Shown piece after piece: positions 23,966 through 31,495 of a stretch of 32,286 nucleotides of DNA. Position numbers and translations under genes: made by a program. The stretch spans positions 4,047-36,332 of the forward strand of contig CAMYKY010000031.1 of NCBI GenBank assembly GCA_947259165.1, given 5' to 3'. Origin of the DNA: an uncultured Acidobacteriota bacterium (GTDB taxonomy: Bacteria > Acidobacteriota > Vicinamibacteria > Marinacidobacterales > SMYC01). Below the pieces are notes generated by a model. That model ran no database searches. It was not told where the DNA came from and was given only the letters and a program-made list of their open reading frames with translations. Positions within the stretch are counted from its first letter, which is position 1. The number at the start of each line of letters is the position of its first letter.

Positions 23966-25623
23966 GTCTGGAAGATGGGGGGGGCGCCGTCAATAAAGTC
24001 GACAGCGTCAACATTGCCTCGCACTTGCCCGCCATGGCCCGACGCCAGCCGGACAGCCCTGCGGTGACGCTTTGGTCGGGTGCATCCTTGACGTTCAAGG
24101 AGCTCGACGACGCTAGCGGCGTGATAGCGCGCGGCCTCGAGTCCGTCGGGATCGGCCGTGGCGTCCGCACCGTGTTGATGGTCAAGCCAAGCATCGACTT
24201 TTTTACGCTCACTTTCGCGCTGTTCAAATGCGGCGCCGTCCCTGTCGTCGTCGATCCGGGGATGGGCCTCGGGAACCTGGGCGTCTGCCTCGCCGAGGCA
24301 CAGCCCGAAGCCTTCATCGGTATTCCTCAAGCCCATGCCGCACGCATCGTCCTGAGGTGGGCGCCGGGGAGGATTCGGACCAAGGTCACCGTGGGGCGTC
24401 GTTGGTTTTGGGGCGGGCATACGCTCAGGGGCGTCTCTCACCGGGGACGGGCCCAGGGCGACTACGTCATGGCTTCCACGAACGCGGACGAGACCGCGGC
24501 GATTCTATTTACCTCGGGAAGCACCGGTGTTCCCAAGGGTGCCGTGTACACCCACGGCAATTTCTCCGCCCAGGTCGAGATGATCCGCGACACCTACGAT
24601 ATCCAGCCGGGCGAAAAAGACATGCCCACCTTTCCCTTGTTCGCGCTTTTCGATCCTGCGCTAGGGATGTCCGCCGTCATCCCGGAGATGGACGCCACGC
24701 GTCCGGCCGCCGTGAACCCGGAGAACATCATCGAGCCCATCCTTCGTCACGGGGTTACCAACATGTTCGGCTCACCTGCGCTCATCGACAAGGTGGGTCG
24801 CTACGGCGAGGCCCGAGGCGTGAAGCTTCCGACGCTCCAGCGCGCCATCTCAGCCGGAGCACCGATGCCAGCCCGTGTCCTCGAGCGCTTCTCCAAGATG
24901 CTCTCGCCGGACGTGCAGGTCTTCACGCCCTATGGCGCCACCGAATCCTTGCCGGTTTGCTCCATCGGCAGTCGAGAGGTACTTGCGGGGACCCGGCAAG
25001 AAACGGATCAAGGCGCGGGAGTCTGTGTGGGTCGACCCGTGAAGGGCATGACGGTCGAGGTGATCCGGATCGACGACGAGCCCATCGAGGCGTGGAGTGA
25101 AGTGCTTCGAGTTCCCCAAGGTGAGGTGGGAGAGATTGCCGTCAAGGGCCCGGTGGTCACCCGATCGTATTTCAACCGTGAGGCCGCGACCAAGCTGGCA
25201 AAGATTCCCGTGCCAGACTCTTCTGAGTTTTATCACCGCATGGGCGACCTCGGTTACTTCGACGATGTAGGCCGGCTGTGGTTTTGCGGTCGCAAGTCTC
25301 ACCGCGTCATCACCAGTAGCGAGACCTACTACACGATTCCATGCGAAGGCGTGTTCAACGCGCATCCCAAGGTTTTCCGCTCGGCCCTCGTCGGAGCGAA
25401 GCGCTCCGCCGGAATCGATCCCGTTCTCGTGGTGGAGCTCGAGGCGGACACCCAAGAGTCTAGTGAGCTTCGCCAGGAGCTCCTAGCGCTCGGCGCCGCT
25501 CAGCCCCATACGAAGAAGATCCAAACGCTGCTCTTCCACAAGAGCCTGCCCGTCGATATTCGCCACAACTCGAAGATCTTCCGCGAGAAGCTCGCCGTGT
25601 GGGCCACGGAGCGACTCCAGTGA
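23962..25623 (+). CDS. oleC: OleC, beta-lactone synthetase (AMP-ligase superfamily)
   Basis: A 553-residue ANL-superfamily enzyme. OleC adenylates the beta-hydroxy acid from OleD and closes it to a beta-lactone. Adenylation motifs in order: P-loop LFTSGSTGVPK (182-192), YGATES (324-329), GDLGYFDDVGRLWFCGRKSHR (428-448) with D429 and R444, and the C-terminal lysine K538 in RHNSKIFRE. The segment TFPLFALFDPALGM after the P-loop is typical of OleC as I remember it. The start is GTG 23962, overlapping oleB by four bases (GTGA), with GAGGAG at 23951-23956. Without its neighbours it would be called a fatty-acid-CoA ligase; the complete oleABCD order makes OleC far more likely. Confidence 0.93.
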   Translation: MSLEDGGGAVNKVDSVNIASHLPAMARRQPDSPAVTLWSGASLTFKELDDASGVIARGLESVGIGRGVRTVLMVKPSIDFFTLTFALFKCGAVPVVVDPGMGLGNLGVCLAEAQPEAFIGIPQAHAARIVLRWAPGRIRTKVTVGRRWFWGGHTLRGVSHRGRAQGDYVMASTNADETAAILFTSGSTGVPKGAVYTHGNFSAQVEMIRDTYDIQPGEKDMPTFPLFALFDPALGMSAVIPEMDATRPAAVNPENIIEPILRHGVTNMFGSPALIDKVGRYGEARGVKLPTLQRAISAGAPMPARVLERFSKMLSPDVQVFTPYGATESLPVCSIGSREVLAGTRQETDQGAGVCVGRPVKGMTVEVIRIDDEPIEAWSEVLRVPQGEVGEIAVKGPVVTRSYFNREAATKLAKIPVPDSSEFYHRMGDLGYFDDVGRLWFCGRKSHRVITSSETYYTIPCEGVFNAHPKVFRSALVGAKRSAGIDPVLVVELEADTQESSELRQELLALGAAQPHTKKIQTLLFHKSLPVDIRHNSKIFREKLAVWATERLQ

Positions 25624-26606
25624 AAGCTCTGGTCACCGGTGGGGGAGGCTTTCTAGGAGGAGCTATCGCCGCGAAGCTCGCCGCCCGCGGTGATGACGTC
25701 AGGAGTTTTTCTCGGGGAAGCCACGCCGAGCTCGCCTCCCTCGGCGTCGAGCATGTTCGAGGAGACCTCGCCGACAGTGAGGCTGTGTCTCGAGCTGTCC
25801 GCGATTGTGAGGTGGTCTTCCACGTCGGAGCCAAGCCGGGAGTCTGGGGTCCCTATGCCGATTACTTCGCGACCAATGTGACCGGCACCGACAACGTCAT
25901 CACGGCTTGTCACCACGAGGGTGTGCACAAGTTGATCTACACCAGCACGCCCAGCGTGGTTTTTGGTGGGTCGGACCAGGAAGGAGTCGACGAGTCCGCT
26001 TCTTACCCCTCTCGCTATGAGACCGCTTATCCTGAAACGAAGGCCATTGCCGAGCGCAAGGTGCTCGAATCGAACACTCCGGAGCTGGCCACCGTCGCAT
26101 TGAGACCGCATCTCATTTGGGGGCCCGGGGACAACCATCTGGTTCCGAGAATCGTGGCCCGTGGTCGGGCGGGCAAGCTCAGAAAGATCGGGCGGCGGCC
26201 CTGCCTCGTGGACTCGGTCTACATCGACAATGCCGCCGACGCGCACATTCTCGCCTTCGAAAAACTCACTCCGGAAGCCGCCTGTGCCGGCAAACCCTAC
26301 TTCATCTCCAATGGCGAGCCCCTGCCCGTGTTCGAGCTCATCAACAAGATTCTGGCCGCCGCCGGAGTGCCGCCGGTCACCCGCTCGATCCCGGTCTCCC
26401 TGGCCGTCGCGGTGGGTTGGATGATGGAGAAGGTTTACGGCGCCGCGTCCATCAAAGAGGAGCCGCCGATGACCCGCTTCCTGGCGCACCAGCTCGCCAC
26501 GTCACACTGGTTCGACATCTCCGCTGCTCGCCGTGACCTGGGATACACCCCGTCCGTCACCATCGCTGAAGGACTCGACCGCCTGAAACGCTCGTTCGAA
26601 CCGTGA
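25620..26606 (+). CDS. oleD: OleD, NAD(P)H-dependent beta-keto acid reductase (extended SDR)
   Basis: A 328-residue extended short-chain dehydrogenase of the 3-beta-HSD/epimerase type. OleD reduces the 2-alkyl-3-keto acid from OleA to the 2-alkyl-3-hydroxy acid used by OleC. Seen: Rossmann motif VTGGGGFLG (5-13), the YTSTPSVVFGG strand carrying the active-site Ser/Thr, catalytic Y137 and K141 (YPETK), then LRPHLIWGPGDNHLVPR, VDSVYIDNAADAHILAFE and a C-terminal SAARRDLGYTPS. The start is GTG 25620, overlapping the oleC stop (GTGA), with GGAG eight bases upstream; the frame open from 25599 adds seven unneeded residues. It is the last gene of the operon; a repeat-rich convergent gap follows. Confidence 0.93.
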   Translation: MKALVTGGGGFLGGAIAAKLAARGDDVRSFSRGSHAELASLGVEHVRGDLADSEAVSRAVRDCEVVFHVGAKPGVWGPYADYFATNVTGTDNVITACHHEGVHKLIYTSTPSVVFGGSDQEGVDESASYPSRYETAYPETKAIAERKVLESNTPELATVALRPHLIWGPGDNHLVPRIVARGRAGKLRKIGRRPCLVDSVYIDNAADAHILAFEKLTPEAACAGKPYFISNGEPLPVFELINKILAAAGVPPVTRSIPVSLAVAVGWMMEKVYGAASIKEEPPMTRFLAHQLATSHWFDISAARRDLGYTPSVTIAEGLDRLKRSFEP

Positions 26607-26625
26607 CCGAGCCGCGAGAAATTCC

Positions 26626-26681
26626 CCTCACCCGGCGAGCTTCGCTCGCCTCCGTGAAACTCTCTTCCCCAGGGGGGAGAG
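26626..26681. repeat. Hairpin repeat, copy B, with a second GC stem
   Basis: CCCTCACCCGGCGAGCT (from 26626) leads into GGCGAGC (26634-26640), TTC, GCTCGCC (26644-26650), the same unit as at 5771-5799 in inverse orientation. A second stem, CTCTTCCCC (26662-26670) against GGGGGGAGAG (26672-26681), follows. Lying 20 bases after oleD and between convergent genes, these stems may act as a bidirectional transcription end, but neither has a T-run on the plus strand. Confidence 0.55.
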
Positions 26682-26744
26682 GTTAGTGCTGAATACCGTT
26701 GTATTCGTGAAACCCGTCGTGAGTTCGTGTCGGGGCCCTTGATC

Positions 26745-26793
26745 GCTTCCCACTCCGTGCTGTCTCCCTGCGCTGCGTGCCTCCGTGGTGAAT
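26745..26793. repeat. 'CACGGAG' dispersed repeat, copy 2 (inverse orientation)
   Basis: On the minus strand this reads CACCACGGAGGCACGCAG, then a CGCAGGGAGACAG stretch and CACGGAG: the same family as 6316-6342. It ends about 10 bases before the permease stop codon on the opposite strand. No gene lies in the 196-base convergent gap 26607-26802. Confidence 0.5.
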
Positions 26794-26802
26794 CCGACCC
26801 CG

Positions 26803-28512
26803 CTAAATCTCCATCGCCGCGAGGCGGCGGCCGCCCCAGCGCATAGGGAGCCAGACCGCGAGAATGTTCAACAAGACGACAATTGTCATCGCGCCGCCGA
26901 TGATCATCATGGCGCGCGAGTCGAGGGGGACTCCGCGGTATTGCGCGCTCAAGTAGAAATAGGCCGGGAACGCTTCGAAAAACAACACAGCCGCCACGAA
27001 TGTCGAGGCTGCGATCATGTAGATCAGCCCGCCGGCGCTTCCCGCGATTTGGGTGACGTTCTCGAATTTGAACTTGGGGAAGGCAGCGCCGAGGCCCACA
27101 CCGAGGCCTACGATCCCGAACGTGATCAAGAGAATCGTCACCGCCGACAAAACCGTCATGAACGCGGATGCCCCGAGGAAATGGTTGGAAGCCCACGTCA
27201 AGACCTGTGAGAGCACTAGAAGTGGCGGGACGGAAGTCCAGAATTTACTCCACAGGAACTGGCTTGTTGTCAGCGGTGACGAGCGTACGATCCAAAAGGC
27301 GCGACCTTCCGCGGAGATGGATGGGAACACGAAGCGCACCGCGACCGCGGACAAGACGAAACCGGCGAGACCCAGGTTGAGAAACGAGAACAGGTTCTGT
27401 AAGAAGAACGTCGCGAACGTGAAGTTCGACGGTAGCACGCTGAAGTTGTAGAGATAGACGACGACGAGCGCGAGAAGCAACAGTAACTGGGACCATTGCG
27501 TTGAGTCGCGGATAAAGGTTCTGACGTCCTTGAGCAACAGCGAGCGAAAACGTGGTTCGAAGACACCCGCAAGAGCTTCGAGGGGACGGTCGATAAAAGG
27601 CAATGACGACAGGCGCGCCGGTCGCGACTCTTGCGCGCTCGTATAGCCGCGAAGGTAGATACCTCGGGCGAGCCAGGAGCTCATCACGACGGACGCTGCG
27701 GCCGTGCTCCACAATAGGACGAGAGGCAGCGTCAGGAGGGGTTCCGCTCGCCGCCCCGCGATGAGAAGACTCGTTGTCCACGAGCTGGGAAGCATAGGCG
27801 ATGTGGGCGAGCGGAAGCTCGTGAAAAACTCGGTGACATCGTAAATCGACCGAGGGTTCAAGAGTTTTTCTGGCTGCTGGACCCGAATGAGGAACACCAA
27901 AAGGACGACAAACAGCGCGCCGAGAAGGATGAGCATCTCTCGTACGCGTCGCGCGGGAAACACGGCCATCAACATGGACGTCACCATGCTTCCGACAGCG
28001 GTTGCGATGACCATGAGCGGCGGTAGACCGATCGCGACCGCCAGCAAAAACTGCCACGGGGCGGGTGCGGTCACGGCGAACGCGCTGTAGATCGGGACAC
28101 TGAAGAGCAACACCATCCACGAAGACTGAACGGCGGTCATGATCAGCCGCGATGCATGCAGCGCCGGAAGGGGGACCGGACTACTGACTAGAAGCGACAA
28201 GTCGTCGGAGAGATAGTGCACCGATAGCGCGGTGATGACGCTACTGGCGAAGAGCACCGTGAGCACGAAGGTCGATACCGTGTCCAGAATCTGGTGGGTG
28301 AGGGGAGCAGTGAACTCCGAGAACCGGCCGATGTAGAGCAGCAAGCGATAGAAGCCGCCGAATACCAGCAGCCCGAAAGCGAGCGTGATGGAGGCAAATA
28401 GGAGGATGCGAAACAGCTCACCTTTGCCCGCTTTGTGCCGTTGATTGCGCAGACCTTGCCCAGCCGGCACCAGCAGCGCCAGGATCTGTCTCGCCGTGAA
28501 CTCGAACGTCAA
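26803..28512 (-). CDS. Large ABC-2-type transporter permease
   Basis: A 569-residue membrane protein with roughly a dozen hydrophobic segments in two halves: helices between about 35 and 275 and again between about 350 and 565, separated by a polar stretch. It resembles the large (550-600 residue) ABC-exporter permeases rather than the usual 250-400 residue ABC-2 type. The substrate is unknown. Start: the open frame reaches 28731, but that part is the ATPase gene in another frame. TTG at 28512 overlaps the ATPase stop by four bases (TTGA) and begins MTFEFTARQILALLVPAGQG, directly before the first helix. It is the third gene of a coupled trio with the ATPase and a transglutaminase-like protein. 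Confidence 0.82.
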   Translation of the reverse strand: MTFEFTARQILALLVPAGQGLRNQRHKAGKGELFRILLFASITLAFGLLVFGGFYRLLLYIGRFSEFTAPLTHQILDTVSTFVLTVLFASSVITALSVHYLSDDLSLLVSSPVPLPALHASRLIMTAVQSSWMVLLFSVPIYSAFAVTAPAPWQFLLAVAIGLPPLMVIATAVGSMVTSMLMAVFPARRVREMLILLGALFVVLLVFLIRVQQPEKLLNPRSIYDVTEFFTSFRSPTSPMLPSSWTTSLLIAGRRAEPLLTLPLVLLWSTAAASVVMSSWLARGIYLRGYTSAQESRPARLSSLPFIDRPLEALAGVFEPRFRSLLLKDVRTFIRDSTQWSQLLLLLALVVVYLYNFSVLPSNFTFATFFLQNLFSFLNLGLAGFVLSAVAVRFVFPSISAEGRAFWIVRSSPLTTSQFLWSKFWTSVPPLLVLSQVLTWASNHFLGASAFMTVLSAVTILLITFGIVGLGVGLGAAFPKFKFENVTQIAGSAGGLIYMIAASTFVAAVLFFEAFPAYFYLSAQYRGVPLDSRAMMIIGGAMTIVVLLNILAVWLPMRWGGRRLAAMEI

Positions 28513-29264
28513 TCCGAGCTGTCCTGCACTTCTTTGAACCCCTCGCCGCCGGTAAGCTTCAAGAAGATCTGCTCGAGGTCGTGCTGTTGCGTCTCGGCGC
28601 GACTCTGGAGCTCGTCCATGGTGCCGCAGGCGACGAGGGAGCCGTTCACGATGATCCCGATCCGGTCGCATAGCGCCTGTGCCACCTCGAGCGTGTGGGT
28701 GGAGACGAAAACGGTATTGCCCTGATCGCAATATTCACGGAAGACGCGCTTGATGAGCCGGGCGCCTTTGGGGTCGAGTCCGACCATGGGCTCGTCGACG
28801 ACGAGCACTCGAGGTTGGTGAACAAATGCGGCCGCCATCACGAGACGTTGCTTCATTCCATGGGAGAAGCTTTCGATGAGCTCCGAGCGGACGTGAATCA
28901 GCTCGACGAGCTCTAGCAATTCGTCGATTCGACCCTCCAGCCCGTTGCCATCAAATCCATAGATGCCGGCGACGAAGCGCAAGAACTCTGTGGCCGAAAG
29001 CTTCTCGTAGAGAAACGGCCGGTCTGGAATGAATCCTAGCGCGGCTTTGGCTTTGACGGGCTCGCTCTGGAGATTGTGACCTGCGAGAAAAATGTCTCCA
29101 GCGGTCGGTTTCAAAAGGCCCGCGATCATCTTGATCGTGGTTGTCTTGCCGGCGCCGTTAGGTCCGAGAAACCCGAACAACTCCCCGGCCGGAACGTGGA
29201 GCGACAGGCCCTTGACGGCGTCTCGGGCGCCGTAGCGTTTGTCGACCCCTGTCAGTCGGATCAT
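28509..29264 (-). CDS. ABC transporter ATP-binding protein
   Basis: A 251-residue ATPase that powers the adjacent permease. Walker A GPNGAGKTT (34-42), signature SFSHGMKQR (132-140, a variant of LSGGQ common in CcmA/NatA-like exporters), Walker B VLVVDEP (153-159) with D157/E158, D-loop GLDP and H-loop H190 (STHTLEVA). At the Q-loop the sequence is GFIPDRPFLY, with Asp81 where Gln is usual. The ATG at 29264 overlaps the transglutaminase gene's stop (ATGA), and its own stop overlaps the permease TTG. Family certain, substrate unknown. Confidence 0.93.
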   Translation of the reverse strand: MIRLTGVDKRYGARDAVKGLSLHVPAGELFGFLGPNGAGKTTTIKMIAGLLKPTAGDIFLAGHNLQSEPVKAKAALGFIPDRPFLYEKLSATEFLRFVAGIYGFDGNGLEGRIDELLELVELIHVRSELIESFSHGMKQRLVMAAAFVHQPRVLVVDEPMVGLDPKGARLIKRVFREYCDQGNTVFVSTHTLEVAQALCDRIGIIVNGSLVACGTMDELQSRAETQQHDLEQIFLKLTGGEGFKEVQDSSD

Positions 29265-30754
29265 CGTGTGTCCAGGACCTCGATGGTAGCCCTGCTCCCG
29301 AGAAGCCTAAGCACTTCGTACTGGGTCTCGAGCCCCCCCGTGAGCAGACGCAGGTGAAGCGGATCCGCCGGGAATTGGCCGAAGGTGGGATCAACGGCTA
29401 CCCAGCGCCCGAGCCAGACCTCGTTCCAGGCATGGTAGTAGAACCGACCTCCCGTGTACGCCAGGCCGGTGATGAGTCGCGTCGGAAGTCCGGCAGCACG
29501 CGCGAGTGCGGTGTAAAGGACAGCGTGTTCGTTGCAATCTCCAATACGTTGCTCGAGGACCTCGGTTGCGCTCGGTAGGGACAGTGTCGGCGATTTGGTC
29601 AAACTGACGTAGACCCAATCGCTGAGGACTTTCGCTTGCTCGACGCTCGAAAGTCGCTCGGTGAGCTCTCGAGCTTGGGCGAGGATCCGTGGATCGTCGG
29701 CCTGGATGAACCCGTCCGAGGCGAGGGCGTCGGCGCGCTCATGGGCGGGCAACTGATTGTGGCCGGCATAGGGAGGTTGTTCTCTCGTCACTTCGACGAC
29801 CCCTGACGCGTAGGCTTGACGCCCGCCGTCCAAGGCCTCGAAACCGTCCGGGAAGTTCTCGAGCTTGAGTTTTGCGGACGAGAGCTGCGACGCATCTCCA
29901 GCGAAGCCGGTGGCCGGTAGAGTCGAGTCCAGCATGACATCGGGCGCCGTGACGTCGGATGCTCTGGTCGCTCCTTCCGCCTGGAGACTACTGCCTGGCG
30001 CCTCTTTGCGAAGCGTCCAACCGAGCGGGGTCTTTTCCTGGAGTACCTCTCCGGTTTCGCTGACCCAAGCCGTCGTTGTCAGACCGGCGAACGTCGTTTT
30101 CAGTCGATAGGCTTCTTCTTCGCGGCCGCCCCACCGCACGACCTCGTTGTCTTTCACCTCGATAATCGCTTCCCCGTCCGAGAGCGTCATCGGATCGAAG
30201 AGGCGGACTCGGTAACTCTCCCCGGTGGTCCAACCATGGGCCGCGAGCGAGTAGTAGAGATTCAACGGAAGCACAATGGGCTCGTCGAGATGGCGTCGTT
30301 CGGTCCGCTCCGAATTGGGCGAGCGGATGGTCAATACGAGCTCATCGCCTTCAACCGTTCCGAGCACTGTCGTTTCGAACGGCGACTGACGCGAGGACGT
30401 CGAGAGTCGAAACTGGAACTCGCGGAGCCGTCCGTTCTCTCCGGTTACCGCCGAGCCTTCCATTTGCATGCGTCGCTCCCGTCCCAATACGGTGAGGGTG
30501 AGATCGCCTTTTTGCTCCGCGCGGTAGCCTTCGTCGAGAGGTGTGAGACGCTCGCGGATGAAGCCAATCCTTGCGCCGCGATAGTACACACCCCGTTGGG
30601 TGAGCTCCGCGTCGGCGCCCGTGATGGAAGTCGTGAGGTCGATGAGCTCGGTGGCTTCTCGGCCCGCGTAGCTTCGGGAGATGTGAACACCGACGAGGAC
30701 CATCCACGCGACGACGACCGCGATGGACACAAGCCGCCCTGGACGAATAGTCAT
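29261..30754 (-). CDS. Membrane-anchored transglutaminase-like protein
   Basis: A 497-residue protein. One N-terminal membrane helix (about 9-25) is followed by a long extracytoplasmic beta-rich region and a C-terminal transglutaminase-core domain. Its Cys-His-Asp triad is C407 (RIGDCNEHAVLY), H441 (YYHAWNEVW) and D455 (WVAVDPTFGQFPAD). Such domains act as thiol proteases or amide-transfer enzymes in bacteria; the substrate is unknown. I place the start at ATG 30754 (MTIRPGRLVS), just before the membrane helix; the frame is open to 30826 but would run into the tsaC gene on the other strand. It heads the operon with the ABC ATPase and permease, and its stop overlaps the ATPase ATG. Confidence 0.85.
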   Translation of the reverse strand: MTIRPGRLVSIAVVVAWMVLVGVHISRSYAGREATELIDLTTSITGADAELTQRGVYYRGARIGFIRERLTPLDEGYRAEQKGDLTLTVLGRERRMQMEGSAVTGENGRLREFQFRLSTSSRQSPFETTVLGTVEGDELVLTIRSPNSERTERRHLDEPIVLPLNLYYSLAAHGWTTGESYRVRLFDPMTLSDGEAIIEVKDNEVVRWGGREEEAYRLKTTFAGLTTTAWVSETGEVLQEKTPLGWTLRKEAPGSSLQAEGATRASDVTAPDVMLDSTLPATGFAGDASQLSSAKLKLENFPDGFEALDGGRQAYASGVVEVTREQPPYAGHNQLPAHERADALASDGFIQADDPRILAQARELTERLSSVEQAKVLSDWVYVSLTKSPTLSLPSATEVLEQRIGDCNEHAVLYTALARAAGLPTRLITGLAYTGGRFYYHAWNEVWLGRWVAVDPTFGQFPADPLHLRLLTGGLETQYEVLRLLGSRATIEVLDTR

Positions 30755-30803
30755 ATAGGGAAAAACAGAATCAATAGGAGTTGGATCGAGTATAGCATGG
30801 CCT
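30755..30803. promoter_or_regulatory. Divergent promoter region, transglutaminase operon / tsaC
   Basis: A 49-base spacer between divergent starts. TATACT on the minus strand (30794-30789) is a good -10 for the transglutaminase operon. The overlapping TATAGC on the plus strand (30791-30796) could serve tsaC, with a nearly leaderless mRNA. No clear -35 on either side. Confidence 0.3.
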
Positions 30804-31421
30804 ATGCGTCTGTCCGTGGATGCCAAACAGCCACAACGGGATGCGCTGGCCGAGGCGGCGCGTGTGATCGCGGCGCATGGGGTGGTGGCGTTTCCGACAG
30901 AAACATTTTATGGCCTGGCAGTGTCGGTGTTCGACCCCGAAGGGTGCGCGCGCGTGATCGAGCTCAAAGGACGCCCCTCGACGAAAGCGCTTCCCTGCAT
31001 TGTCTCAGACGTCGGCGCGCTCGAGTTGGTGGCCAGAGACATACCCCAGGTGGCGCGCGAGCTTGCGTCGCGGTTTTGGCCCGGCCCTCTGACGATGGTG
31101 CTGCCGGCGAAACGCTCGGTGGCGGCAGCGTCCGCCGACGGCACGGTCGCGGTGCGGGTGAGCTCTCTCCCCCTTGCTCGTGCGCTCGCGGGGTGGGCGG
31201 GGCCGATAACGTCGACGAGCGCGAATCGGAGTGGGACGCCCCCGGCGATCACGGCCGATGAGGTCGAGTCCCGTTTGGGCGACGCCGTGGAGCTAATCCT
31301 CGACGCGGGGCCGACGCCCGGAGGGTTGCCGTCGACGATTGTCGCGGTAGGCGAGGCCGATCTCGTGGAGCTCATTCGTGAGGGCGCCATCCCATTTCGG
31401 GACGTCGAACCCCGTTGTTGA
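30804..31421 (+). CDS. tsaC: Threonylcarbamoyl-AMP synthase (TsaC/YwlC/Sua5 family, short form)
   Basis: A 205-residue YrdC-fold enzyme that makes threonylcarbamoyl-AMP from threonine, bicarbonate and ATP for the t6A37 modification of ANN-decoding tRNAs. Motifs: PTETFYGL (31-38), KGRPSTKALP (55-64), FWPGPLT (91-97), TSTSANRSG (136-144) and PSTIV (176-180). It lacks the C-terminal Sua5 domain, so it is the TsaC-like short form. The ATG at 30804 has no obvious ribosome site and lies only 8 bases after a TATAGC box, so a leaderless transcript is possible. The stop overlaps the -35 box of the next gene's promoter. Confidence 0.93.
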   Translation: MRLSVDAKQPQRDALAEAARVIAAHGVVAFPTETFYGLAVSVFDPEGCARVIELKGRPSTKALPCIVSDVGALELVARDIPQVARELASRFWPGPLTMVLPAKRSVAAASADGTVAVRVSSLPLARALAGWAGPITSTSANRSGTPPAITADEVESRLGDAVELILDAGPTPGGLPSTIVAVGEADLVELIREGAIPFRDVEPRC

Positions 31422-31447
31422 CTCTCCGCTCGGCGCAAAGTTAGAAT
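31418..31447 (+). promoter_or_regulatory. Sigma-70-like promoter for the TPR lipoprotein gene
   Basis: TTGACT (31418-31423), 18-base spacer, TAGAAT (31442-31447): five of six matches in each box. Transcription would start near 31454, leaving about 40 bases of leader before the proposed CTG start. The -35 box overlaps the tsaC stop codon. Confidence 0.5.
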
Positions 31448-31495
31448 GGAGTTGAACTTGCGGGGATTTGATCCAACTAACAGGAACCTAGGACA

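Noticed and set aside
30236..31261. 341-codon plus-strand frame spanning the transglutaminase and tsaC genes
   Set aside because: It crosses a divergent intergenic region and overlaps two well-supported genes; no recognisable domain.
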